64,000 nt of DNA from Struthidea cinerea (Eukaryota > Chordata > Aves > Passeriformes > Corcoracidae), in contig VZTI01003646.1 of assembly GCA_013397865.1 (NCBI GenBank), positions 640,511 to 704,510 of the forward strand, in the 5' to 3' direction. The position numbers were made by a program, and so were the translations under genes. The notes beneath the pieces are model-generated. The model had not been told where the DNA came from. It did not search any database and was given only the letters and a program-made list of their open reading frames with translations. Positions 12,501 to 24,500 of this stretch are shown one piece after another (the first letter of the stretch is position 1; every line of letters starts with the position of its first letter).

Positions 12501-15500
12501 AGAGGAGAGCAGAGATTTGTGCTTGCTGATGATACCAAGACCTTTCAAACTCTGCTTGCTGAGTCTTTAAGGATAAAACCTTGGTGGCATTTGCTCTGTG
12601 GAGGTTTGGCTGCAGGGTTGGCCAATTCGTTTCCAGTTAAACTGAATTTTTTCCACAGGAAAATGAATTACTCTGAGTTCTTCCAGCAAGCTGTGTTGGG
12701 CCTCTAACATAATCCTTCTCTGTGCTTGGCTGAGGATTCCTTGTGTTAGAAACTGATCTATTGAGACACTCCTGGATGGGGAGAGATTCTAGATGAAAAC
12801 TTTTTGAGACAAAATCACCCCTGGGCTGAAGGGCACTGCAGGGGTACTGCTGGCTGATGCCAGCTAAACAAGTTGTGCACTGTCTGCAGGATTATGACTA
12901 CGTGGAAGAGGAGTTCTCCAACAGTGAGGATGATGACTATCCTCGGGAAACCTTCCAGCAGAAGAGAGAGTACTTCCAGAAGATGGGTGAGCGTCTGCCA
13001 CTTTGGGAATTTCACTCATCATAATGCCTTGCTCTGCACCTTCCTGGCATGCCCAGGTGTTCTTGCCTCCCTGTCTGGAACCCAGCTGATCCCTGCGGGA
13101 GCTGCTGGTGATGTGTGTGCAGGAGTTCTGGGTTCTTGTTCAGCCAGCTGCAGTTCAGACTGTGAGCTGCTGAGGGGCCAATTCTCTAGAAATCCCTGGG
13201 CTTATGACTGCCACATTCTCCCTCACTCTAGAAAACAGGTTTTTGCTGACTGAGGCAAGAGTGGCAACTGTGCCATCAGTGCCAGATTTTCTGTGTGGGT
13301 TTGACTAGTTCAAGTCCCCCTTTCTATGCAGGAGAGCAGCACATCCGAGTGAAGAAAGTCAGACCTCGCAAAACCTGGACTCCTCCAGCAAAACCTCAGC
13401 CAAAGGAGGAGGAGGAGGAGAAAAGAGAGGAGCAGGAGAAGACGAAAAGAGAGGAGCAGGAGAAGAGGAAAGAAGTGAAGCCTGTCCCTAAACCAGAGCC
13501 AGGTAAGATGTTGTGCAGTGCAGCCCCAGGCAGGTTGACAAGGAAGAACTTTCCAGGAACATCAGACCAGGATTCAGGCAGAAGAGGAAAGGATCTGGCT
13601 CTTCTGGGAGTCTGCTTCTTGACAGGAGAGGAAAGAGAGGAATGTCTGAGCTTTGGGAAGTGGGATCCCAAAGCAAGGCAGTGGAAGGCCTTGGCCAGTC
13701 AGCATCAGAGGGAAAGAAAGGGAATGTCAAATGAGATAAAGGGATTTCTCCTGTATCTTTGCTGGTCTGTTGATTACAGCTGTCACCCCAACAGCTCCTG
13801 CTTCCCCTCTGCCACCTCCTGAGCCAAAGCCAAAAAAGCAGACGCCAAAAGTGAAGAGAGAGCCGCCTGTAGTGAAGCCTTCAGGCCCCGAGACACGTCC
13901 TGCACCCAGCCATGAGATCGGGAACATCATCAAAATGTACCAGAGCAGACCAGCCCCCGAGCCCCAGCCCATCGAGCCCATCAGGTGAGAGTGGGGGGTC
14001 CACCCTGTGGGCAGGAGGGAGATGGGGATTCTCCATCTCAGCTCTGCCACGTGGCTCCATCATGCCCAAACCCCAGAATGCTGTTCCCTGTTCCCTTGCA
14101 GGAGAGTACCCAAGCCATTTATAAAGAAGAACGACCCCAAAAATGAGGCTCTGGCCAAGCTGGGAATGATGAACCTCTCCCCTCTCCCATCAGTGAGTTC
14201 TTTGCTCTCGGGTGACTTTAAGAGCTCAGCAGAGAGAGCCTGTCCATCCCATTTCCAGCAGGCTGGGATCTCCCTGGTGCTGCGGTAGCAGCCAGGTGAT
14301 TTCTGGTTGGGTTATGGGGTAGCTGGGAGCTCACACCGTGGTGCTGCCCACCCTAGACTGGGTTCCAATCTGTAAAGTCACCTGAGGTCCTGAAGAAAAG
14401 GCTCTGGAGCAGCAAGTCTATCATGAGCTGCTTAAGGCTGATCTGGAAGCAAGCAACTCATGTTCTCCACGTTTGGCACCAAGGCTTTGGCTTGTTAACA
14501 TCCTTTTTTCCCTTCCAAACTGGAAGCTTTGATCTCAAATACTTGGTCCTCTGGGTTTGGTTGATCATGAGTTTGTAGATTTTGTGTTGATCTAAAGGCA
14601 GTGGTGGGCTGTTGACACGGATCTTGCTCCATGGGTGGGCTGCTGCCCTAGGATGACTTAGGACAGAGCCCAGGAATGCAGAGAAAGGCTGGCTCAAATG
14701 GTTTTGCTGTCTTCCAGCCATCTCCTGTGCCACAAGAGAAGAAAATACCTCCACCTGTCAAGCCCAAACCAGGCTCAGCTTCCAGCTCTATCAAGGAAAA
14801 ACAGTTGCCTCTCCTGTCTGTCTTCAGACCAGAGGGTGCCCCACCAGCTTCCCAGGCCCCTCATGCTCCTCCTCTTCCTCCCCCAGTGCCTGAGGACCAA
14901 GGGAAGCAGGAATCCACAGGGAAGGGTGAGTACTGATCTCACCCATGTGGGATTTGCTAGCAGGACAGGGAGGGGATGGGGCTCAGATCAGCCCAGGAGA
15001 GTCACAGGTCCTGGCATCAGTGGGCCAGAGGCTGAGCGAGCTGTGTGAGAGCAGGGGGATTGTGCTCACAGATCTGTGAGTAATCAGAGAGATGTCACAG
15101 TTCCAGCCTGGCCCAGCAACCAGCGTGGCACTTCCCAGCTCTGACTCGTCCCTTCTGAAAAATGCAGCTAAAAACAGACAGGTCCTTTGGGCTGCAGCTT
15201 TGTCAAGGTCCAGCCCACGATACTGTTATTGTTTACCTGGGGCATAATTATCAAAGTGGCAATTAGTGGGTGGACTTTAGACCAGGGAGGAATGGGAAGC
15301 CAGGTCTTATGAACCTCTGGAGGGATCTTAGAGACAGGCTGAGGAATGAGGGAATGTTTCTCAGAGGGAGGCTGGGCCTGGGAGACCTTGGACACACAAA
15401 GAGTGTTTGGATGCTGCCCACTTTAAAGAAGTAGAGCTGATGCTTATCAGCAGTAGCTTGGATGTGTTATTCAATCTTAGTTTTGCCTCTGGATTTCAGT

Positions 15501-18500
15501 GGGAGCCTGAATTCATGTTGTACATTGGATACCTGTACCAATGTATTTCAAGCTGTTGAAAATTCTCATCAGCATCACGTTTCATAACCTGCAAGGAACA
15601 GTCAAACACATTACTGAAGGACTCCATCCTGCAGCAGCTTCCCTGGTATAAAAGAATTTCCCTGTCAGCTCCTCCTCTCTTAAAAAATGGTTCTTTAGGA
15701 AGTCCTGTGAAAGTCAAAGTAACTGAATTAGCCTGAAAAATTCTTTCATGCTTTGGAACAGGGATATAGAAACAGCTGAAGTAGGGGAATTGCTACTTTA
15801 CTTGTCTCTGAACTCTGAAGTTTTGAAAGTTTGAAGTGCTTAAATGAAGACATTCCTACCTCATAAAGTAACAACTTGGAACTGTTGCCTTCAGACTGAG
15901 CCTGTCTTTAACACATCTGCAGAGTGACAATCCAGTGCTAGTTTTGGGTGCCCTGTACCAGAACCTTGCAGCCTCCAAGCTCAGGGGAGAACTTTTATGT
16001 CCCTTTGAAACCTTTAGCAGCCTGTTTACAATGACACAAAGTGAAAGCTGTGTTTTCAGCCTCAAGCACCAGAGGAGAATTTTCATGGGAGGCTGAGTGC
16101 TCCCCGTGCCTGGAGTGTTTCTGTTCTTAGCACTGAACTTCGTGGCTAATACAGGAAGTGTAAATGCTACCAGAAATTTTGGGAATGACTGGTTTGTGCT
16201 CCCATGAGCTGGTCACTGACCTTCAGGAGAGTCCCTGACAGGGATATTCAATCAGGAACTGTCCCCTTTCTCCTGGTAAGTCTTTGGTGGGTGGAAAGGA
16301 CCTTGCAGCCCTCAGAGCCCATCTTCACTGCTCTTTCTCCCCACACAGACTCTGCTGTGACAGTGGCAGGTGATGACGGGATCAAGACCCAGCTGTACAA
16401 GCTCACCACCAGTGTCAGCTTTTCCTATGTCGACCCTGCCTGGAAAATTTTTCTGCGCAAAGAGGTTCAGTTCCTTGGCTGAGGATTGGCTGTGGGGGGG
16501 AGCTCATCCCATCTTTGATTAAAATGGGTTTTTTTTTGGTCATAGGCACTCAATGTAAGATAAGGGCACAAAGATAGTTCTGGGAGCTGGAGGCAGGGGA
16601 TTGTGTCATGGGAAATCCGGGTCCTGCTCTGCCTTACTGACACTTGTGTCTCAGTTTCTCCACCTGTCCTTTCCTTCCTCTCTAGACCACTGAGAAATCT
16701 AAAACTGAATTTGTTGTTGCCTGGTGCTTTCCTGCTAAAATAGTACAGATGTGTTTAAAATCAAGTATTGGAGAGTGTGCTAATCTCACCAGGGTTCATC
16801 CCTTGCTCTCACCACTCAGGTTTTGGTCCTTCACTCCTGGCCCTTCTGTTTACATTCACAGTGTCTCCTCCCTGCCTGTCCCTGGAGATGAACTCGCTCC
16901 TCCCTGGCAGCAGGGCGTAGGGATTGCAGAACATCCCTGGGGAGCTACTTCTGCAACATCTGTAACACCACTGTTACCCTCCTCTTGCAGGTGTTTTACC
17001 CCAAAGAAAATTTCAGCCACCCTTATTGTCTGAACTTGCTGTGTGAACAGGTAAGCACAGGAGTGTGGCTCCAGGCCAGTTGTCTCTCTGGGGACAAAGC
17101 ACTCCATAATTACATTGCATAAGCTACCTCCACTTCTCCATCCCAAGCAGTGCAAGTCTCCTCTCCAGATCCCTCCAGTCCAGCCCCTGTTCACTCCTCT
17201 CTGAGACTCAGTTTAACAGCCTCAGGTGCTCCAACACAGCCAGGTGTGGCCTTTGCACTGGAAGCCTCTCTGTTCCCTTCCTCTGCAGATCATCCGGGAC
17301 ACCTTCTCTGATTCCAACTTTCGGATCTCCAGGGAGGAGAAGCGCAGGATGAAAGACCTGCTGGGTAATTAACAGCCCCATCACCCCTTCCCCTCTGTGC
17401 CCATCCCAGCTTCTGTCTGAAACGAGAAACTGGCCTCCAAGCCTTTCAGACAGGACTTAGAGCAGAGGAGAAGTGTTTGTCACTGCAGCAGGAAAGCACA
17501 TTTGTAGAGTGCAGTGTAGGAATGTTTGTTTATTCCAAACGGCCCTGAAATTCCTGTGAGCCAGAAAAACTTAGTTCAGAAATATTTATTGTGGGGAGAG
17601 GAAACTGAAGCCCAAGGATAGGATTTTGATTCGTTTCAAATTCCAACTGTCACCTTTGACATTATCTGCAAGGACAAAGGGATGGAAACCAGTAGCAGAC
17701 TGGGATGTGCAAGTGTCCTTTCGCCTTTGATGTGGTTTGCTGTGCTGTGAGCACTGAGGGACTGCTGGGAATGAAGCCCTGGCAAGAGGGAGACTTGGCC
17801 ACCTTTGTCTTTCTGAGCAAGTGACTGTTTTGTACCCTGCTAGGGGAGTTCCGCGTTGGCAGCAATGCCCAGTCCATTCAGGAGGACGGGATAAAGAAGA
17901 GGATTGTAGTGGCTGCTCGGGACAACTGGGCCAACTATTTCTCCCGCCTTTTCCCAGTTCAGGTGCGTCTTAATTCTCCCACCAGACCCTGGGCTTGCTT
18001 TAGCTGTGGCTCAGTTCACTCTTTCTGTCCCCCTGCCTGGCCACACTGCAGTGATTCTGTACCTTCCACACCTTGCAGGGTTTCACACCTCTTGTGTGGC
18101 ATCTCCTTTCCCTGGTGCCACCCGTGCAGGTGGGATGGAGCCTTCAATTCTCTGTGCTGCACTTCCCTTACAGGGTGAAAAGGGAAGTGATGTGCAGATC
18201 CTGGGTGTTTCTCACCGGGGCATGAGGCTGCTGAAGGTGGAGAAAGCAGCTGGGTACCATCCTGAGCACCTCAAGATCCTACGCAGCTACTGGTGAGCAA
18301 AAAGGTCCTGGTTGCTGCAGGGGGACAGTTTGTGTTGTCACACAGGGTGTCACGCAGGGTGTCGGAGGCAAACTGAATGGGGGAGCTGAAAATTCCCCGT
18401 TGTGCTGTGCTCTCTTGGATTGTCCTAGGCCAGCTGTGAGTCACTGACCCTCCTGCTAACAAGTCTGGCTTTTCCTTTCCCTTCCTACTTTGAGCTTTGC

Positions 18501-21500
18501 TTACAGCGAGTGCTGGGGGTGAGTCAGCTCCGTGTGTGTCATCATAGGGAGCTCCTCAGGGTGAAAGCCATGAGCAGCTGGTGAAAGGCCAACGTGGAGC
18601 ATGTTGAGGCATGTCTCCATTCCCAGTCCTTGGAATGGGCTCCCATCCCCATGTTCTGCATCCCAAGCTCTGGCAGCAGGAGCCTGAGCACGCTGGCTTG
18701 TGTTCCCAGCTTTGCAGACGTGCTGTCAGTGGAGCTGAAGGGCAGCAATTCCCTGGAGTTCTCCCTGAAGACAGAGCAGCTCATCCTGCACTCTCCGAAG
18801 GCTCCGTGCATCAAGGCCATGGTGGAACTCTTCATCCAGGAGCTGAGGCAGGTGAGGCAGCAGCTGGAGTGCGGTAGGGAACGAAGGTGGTTTCCCAGAT
18901 GAACCTGAGAGTGTCCATGGGATGACATGATCCGAGCCCTTCGCATCCCTGGGACGAGAACTGACCCGGCCATGGCCCTTTCCCCAGGACACCAACTATG
19001 TCGTGGCTCTGCGCAGCTACGTCGTGGATGACAAGAGCCTGCTCAGCTTCAAGAAGGGCGACCTCATCGAGCTGCTGCCCATGCAGGGCGTGGAGCCAGG
19101 TGAGGGGGTTTGTTGGGATTGGCAGGACCAGGATCAAGGGCCTGCTGGATCCATGGTGCCCAGAACCAGAGGAATACAGGGTGGGCTGGCATCATCAGCC
19201 TCCACCTCTGCCAGACAAGCCACCTTGTCCTGTGGATGCTGAAAAGCTTTGGTAGAGAAATTTTTCAGCTTTCTGCAGCGTTCTGTGAGAACTTTGCAGT
19301 TCTCAGAGAAGCTGTGAAAACACTGCCATGGGTTTTTGTAAACTAACTCTTTATCTTGCACCTGGGTTTGTTATGCAGGATTGTTATGGTTCTAGCTTTC
19401 TGATAGTTTGGAATAAGTGTCTTAGAGCTCGACCAATCCCCTCAAGGGGTGGATGGCCGAGCACCCAATTGTCTTATGCCATTCAACACACTCTTTGCGA
19501 ACCTTGTTATAAAAATGGTGATTTAATTAATTAATAGGGAACACTACTGTTTTCCTTCTGAACTTGTCGTGCCATTCCTCGCTGTTAGTGCCGCTCACAG
19601 CGACATTGTCCCAGTTGTCCCTTGTCCCAGTTGCCTTAGTTATAGGAATATATAAGTTATCTATAGGTTACCTTAGGATGCAGGAAAACCTGGTGAGTCC
19701 GATGCTCTCCTTTGCCAGCAGAGAGCTTCAGTGCTTGTTTCTCTTGGCAGCTGCCCTGGTTCCTGACTCTTTCTCCGTTGCTTTTCCAGGGTGGCAGTTC
19801 GGCTCCACCGGTGGCCGCTGCGGTCTCTTCCCCACCAGCCTGGTGCAGCTGGCTCCAGCCCCTGACTACCTCAGCACCAGCATGGACAGACGGGCAGAGC
19901 AGCGGAAGAGCGTGAAAGCTTCCCCAGAGAGCAGGAACACCAGCAGGGAGGTGAGCAGTGCTTGGGGAGGAACATGCAGGGGCCATGGCCGGGTTCTGTG
20001 GGAGCTGCCAGGGTGGGTGCACGGCTCTGGTAGTGTCTGACCTCTGAGGGCAGAGGGAAGATGGTGAGTGCTTGGTCTTTGCAGATGAGACACTCAAATC
20101 CATCATAGTGTTGGAGGGGAGGCACCACACACAGATGAGGTCTGGCAGCTGAGAATACACACTGCAGTTCCTCAGCTGATGTTTTAGGGCGGGTTTGGTG
20201 GTGTTCCTGCAGAGTTCTGTCCTCAGCCTGACACCAGAAGCCAACAGCACCATGTTAGTCCCTGCTGGTGACCATTACACCATGATCGACTTCGCCACCG
20301 CCTACTTCCGAGAGGCTCAGTCCATGTGAGTAGGCTGTGCTCCTTCCCAAAGAGGCCCTGGGTAGCCTGACCCGCACCAGGCTGTTTCTGGGGGTATTTC
20401 TTGGACTGGATGTTCCCTCTCCTCTGTCTAGGCAGGGCCTGAAGGGGATGTCTGCTGAGAAGAAGAGTGTAGCTGACCTGGTGCGGCACACCAAGGTGAG
20501 CCCCGTCTCTCCCCCTGGCCACAGCCAGAATCCCAGCTCCAGCACTGCCTCTGGCTTTGTCCCCACATGGCCAAAGAACAGATCCTTGCCTGCAGTCTCT
20601 GGACAAGTGTAGGTGTCCCCTACTCTTCAGTGCTGCCTGTGAGATCCTGGGAGCTCGGTCTGTGGTGAAGCCTGCAGAGCACAGCTCTGGGTGATCCACA
20701 TCCCTGGTTTATCCCTGTGTTACCCCTGTAGGTCCCAGTCCAGGCGTCTTTGCTCCGGTACTCCGACAGCGAGCTGAACGAGCTGGCTACCAAGAACTTC
20801 CAGAGTAAGGACCTCCCTGGGACACAGCACTGCAGAGGGGAGAGTGGGGTGGTCGGGGTGGGCTCACACAGACACTGTGGGGCCCAGTGGGAGTGGAAAT
20901 GGGGCGAGGAGGGCCCCTCCTAAGGCATTTCTGTGTCCTTGCTGAAAGCTTCCAGCAAAAGGGACGTTGCCCTGAGTGCAAAGTGCCCCAGAACCCTGTG
21001 CCTGGGCTTTGGGCTGACTCCACATGTCCAGTGCAAGCCCTGTAACAGCAGAGGAGATTTCAGGACGTTTCCTTGCCCCCTGCCAGCCCCATGGCAGAAC
21101 CTTTAGTCCTGCTCAGACTAAAGGCCAGGCTTTGCCTTGCAGCGCTGATGCGGTTCATGGGAGATCAGCCAAAACACAAGCACCAGGCTGAGGTCCAGTG
21201 CATCTATGAAATCCTTCAGGTTTGTGAGCTTCCCTGGGGAAAGTGAGGAAGCACCAACGGGAATGGAGGGCCAAGACCTTGCTGGAAAGGAAAAGAGCAG
21301 GGAGAGCCATAATGCCACCTCCTACATGAGGAAGGGAGCTGAAACAGACTGTGGGGAGGGGTTGCATGTAAATGGTTTCCCTGGATATCACTGTCTGGAT
21401 GAGAGCACAACCTGCATCTCCTCTCTCCTTCTTTGAGCCTAAATAGCACTGGAGACCAGAGGCTGCAAAGCCCAAGCTTTAAGCCAAACTGGCAGAGCTC

Positions 21501-24500
21501 TGAAGCTGGGAGAGGAAGGGCACAGAGGTGACCTGGGGACATCTCTGATGCTCTCATCCTCTCTCTGATGCTGTTTTCCCCTCTCTGGATGCAGCTGTGC
21601 AAGGAGAAGGAGAATTTGCATGATGAGATCTACTGCCAGGTCATCAAACAGGTCACCCACAACCCTCACCAGTGAGTACCAGCACTGTCAGCTCCTGTGT
21701 GTGCACAGCTGGAGAGGAACCATCTGCTGCAGGGGCACCAGGGCCAGGGGAGAGGGTGTCTCCTCATGATGTGTTGCCCCCAGCTGCTCCAGTGCTGAAG
21801 CTTCTGCTGAGCACTCAGGAAATTTTGCCATCACTGGGTCTGGCATTTTCACTTTAGTGGATATTTTTCCTTGTATTTCTGGCTGCTGATCTATCTGGGC
21901 ACCAGTAAACATTCCTGGTGGCTCCTGGTTATGGTGATTTCTCCTCTCAGCCTTGGGGAATTGATAAACACCAGTCAAGGACTGGCTTGGCCCCACACTG
22001 CCCTGAGGTGGCAGCAGTGGCATTGGCGTGGCCTTGATAGTTCCCTTTCTTTGCTTGCTGTTGGAATAACGGTATCAGCCTCTTGCTCAGCACAAGAAAC
22101 CTCTGACCAAGGGCTGACACCTCCTTTTCTGCCAACTGCCAGAGGTGTTCAGAAGGGCCCAGGCTCACTGTGAGCTGCTCAGAGAAGGAACTGTCTTGTC
22201 CCAAGGTGCCCACACTCCTTTCTGCTCCACAGGGAGAGCGAGATGCGGGGCTGGTTGCTCCTAAACCTGCTCACTGGGTACTTCCTGCCTTCCAAAATCC
22301 TGATGCCCTATGCCACCAAGTTCCTGCAGCTGGCCAGCAGTGATCCATCCAGCACGCACCATGGTGAGACTGTTTGTGTCCTGTAAAGCAAATATTCTAG
22401 ATCTAATCCCCCCATCCTGTCATTCCTCTGTCCTGGACACTGTCCGTGGCTGGCTCCTCGGTTTGGATGTGTCCTGGGAGGGTGGGAGGTGAGGTCAAGT
22501 CTCTCTGCTCCCCTAGCCGTGACCAGGGGTTAGATTTGACCCAGCCAGGATGACCCAACACTGTAGGACATGATGTTTAGCTCTCTGTTTGGCTCAGCAT
22601 GTGGAGCTTTTTCCTTTTCCTGCAGATATAGCCAAGATCTGCCAGAGCAACCTGCGGAAAAACTTCCTGTACGGGGGCCGTCGGCACCTCCCTTTCCCTG
22701 TGGAGATGGAGGCACTGCTGGTATGGAGGGCCAGGGAAGTGGGGATGGTGGGAAGAGGGAGAGGCCAGAGGGTTGCTTGGAGGTGCCACATGCAGTGTGA
22801 CAGAGGCAGGTGGTGTTCCAGGAGAGGAAATGGAGCATGTGGATGGAAGGAGCTTGGGAAGTGCAATGCCATGGGGTGGGCAGGGAAGAGGCAGGTGCTA
22901 TGGACAAGCAGTGGAAGGCAGGAATGAGGAAGAAGAGGGAGAAACACACGTGGGGCTGTGGGGCTGATGGGACCCCGCGTGTCTTGCTGCCCGAACGCTG
23001 TCCTTTGCAGAAGGGACACGGTGCCCGCCGGCTGGAGGTGCTGATGCCTGGAGGCATGGAATACCTCACCAGGATCAGGACATTCACTGTGAGTTTCCAG
23101 CTGTGAATTCCTTCATTGGTCTGGTCTCTGAGCCACCCTTATCTGACAAGGAATAATGTGTCTACCTGCCCTTGGGCTTGCCTGGTCACGGTATTCATTT
23201 CCTTCTTTCCTTGCTTCAGGTGGCCAAGGAGCTCTTGCAGGAGATCTGTGAGCAGATGGGAATAGGTGATCAGCAAGAGATACAGGACTTTGTTCTCTTT
23301 GCTATCAGGAGTGACAACAAAAATCTTGGCAAGTAAAGACCAGCATGGAGCTTCTCTCTTGCAGCAGCCTCTGTAACAGGGAGCATCACAGCTCCTGCTT
23401 GGAATAGTTCCTTCACCCTTGCTGGCTCCTGGGAGGGTCCTCCTAAGCAGTTTCCCTGTGTGTTAGGGTTAAGGGTTGATCCTTCTCAGGGGCTGTGTTG
23501 CTTGTTCCCGAAAGAGGTGTGTGGCTCCGTGTCCCTTTGGAATGGCTGATGGTTGGAGTCTAAGGGCAGGGTGGAGCTGAGGTGTGCAGGAAGGCTCCTG
23601 TCCCAGCCCCTCCACCAAGAGGGATGGATGACCCTCTCTCTGTGTCATGTAGGTAAAATGGTGAGGCCAATTAAACTGGAGGAGTATCTCCATGATTACC
23701 TGCTGGAGGACAAGCTGGTCACCCTGACCTTACGCAGGCTCATCTGGAGGACACCTCTGCACTTTGACAACCAAATTTACACAGATGTCCATTATGGACA
23801 GGTAAGCAAGAGCGGGACCCTCCCTAGCAGGGACAGATGGAGTGTCCAGGCCAACAGGAAAGTCCCAAGGGGGCTGAAAAAGCAGGAGGGCTTTGGCTGA
23901 TAGGCTTTGCCTGCTGTTTCTGGGAGTGACTGAGCACTGAAGCTATGGATGCCAGGAAGGCTCTGTGCCTCTGGCCCTAGCCTGGAGCAGTGCTGTTCCA
24001 CACATCGTGCAGCTCCCCAGGCTCTTCCTGAGCCCAGAGAGCCTTTGTTCTTCGTTATCAGCACGGCAGGGTGTGGGTCTGTGCAGCCTGGCACTGCCCA
24101 GACCTGCCTGTACCATCTGGCAGGTTTAACAAAGGCCTCTTTGCTGTGCTGCCCCTCAGGTGCTGTGGGATTACCTGAATGGGAAGATCCTGCTGGGGCA
24201 GAGTAAAGAAATGGAGCTGCAGGTGGGCCTTTTGGCTGTGTTCCAGCACTGGGCCAAAGCGGAGCAGCAGAACTCTGCTCCCTCCAGGTACGTCTGTGGC
24301 AGAGGGGATCTCTCTCTGTGATGGCCATAGGCACCACAGGGGTTAGGGGCAGGCACCTGGAAGTCCTCTCTGGTTAATTAAGAAATGCCCAGTGCTGGAG
24401 AACACAGAGTGTCATGAGGGTGCCGTGGTCATTTCATTTGATTGCCATGGGTTTGTAACACCAAGAAGGAAAGGGATGAGCTCATGGCTCGGGTGAATCC

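Noticed and set aside
18542..19137. Overlapping long minus-strand frames over the SH3 region
   Set aside because: They are shadows of strongly biased coding exons on the plus strand.
19657..20253. 198-codon open frame on the minus strand
   Set aside because: It runs across two true plus-strand exons and their introns; composition is that of a shadow frame.
20223..20699. 158-codon open frame on the minus strand
   Set aside because: It is antisense to MYO15B MyTH4 exons, with no family resemblance.
22530..23087. 185-codon open frame on the minus strand
   Set aside because: It is an antisense shadow of MYO15B exons and GC-rich introns with no recognisable domain.
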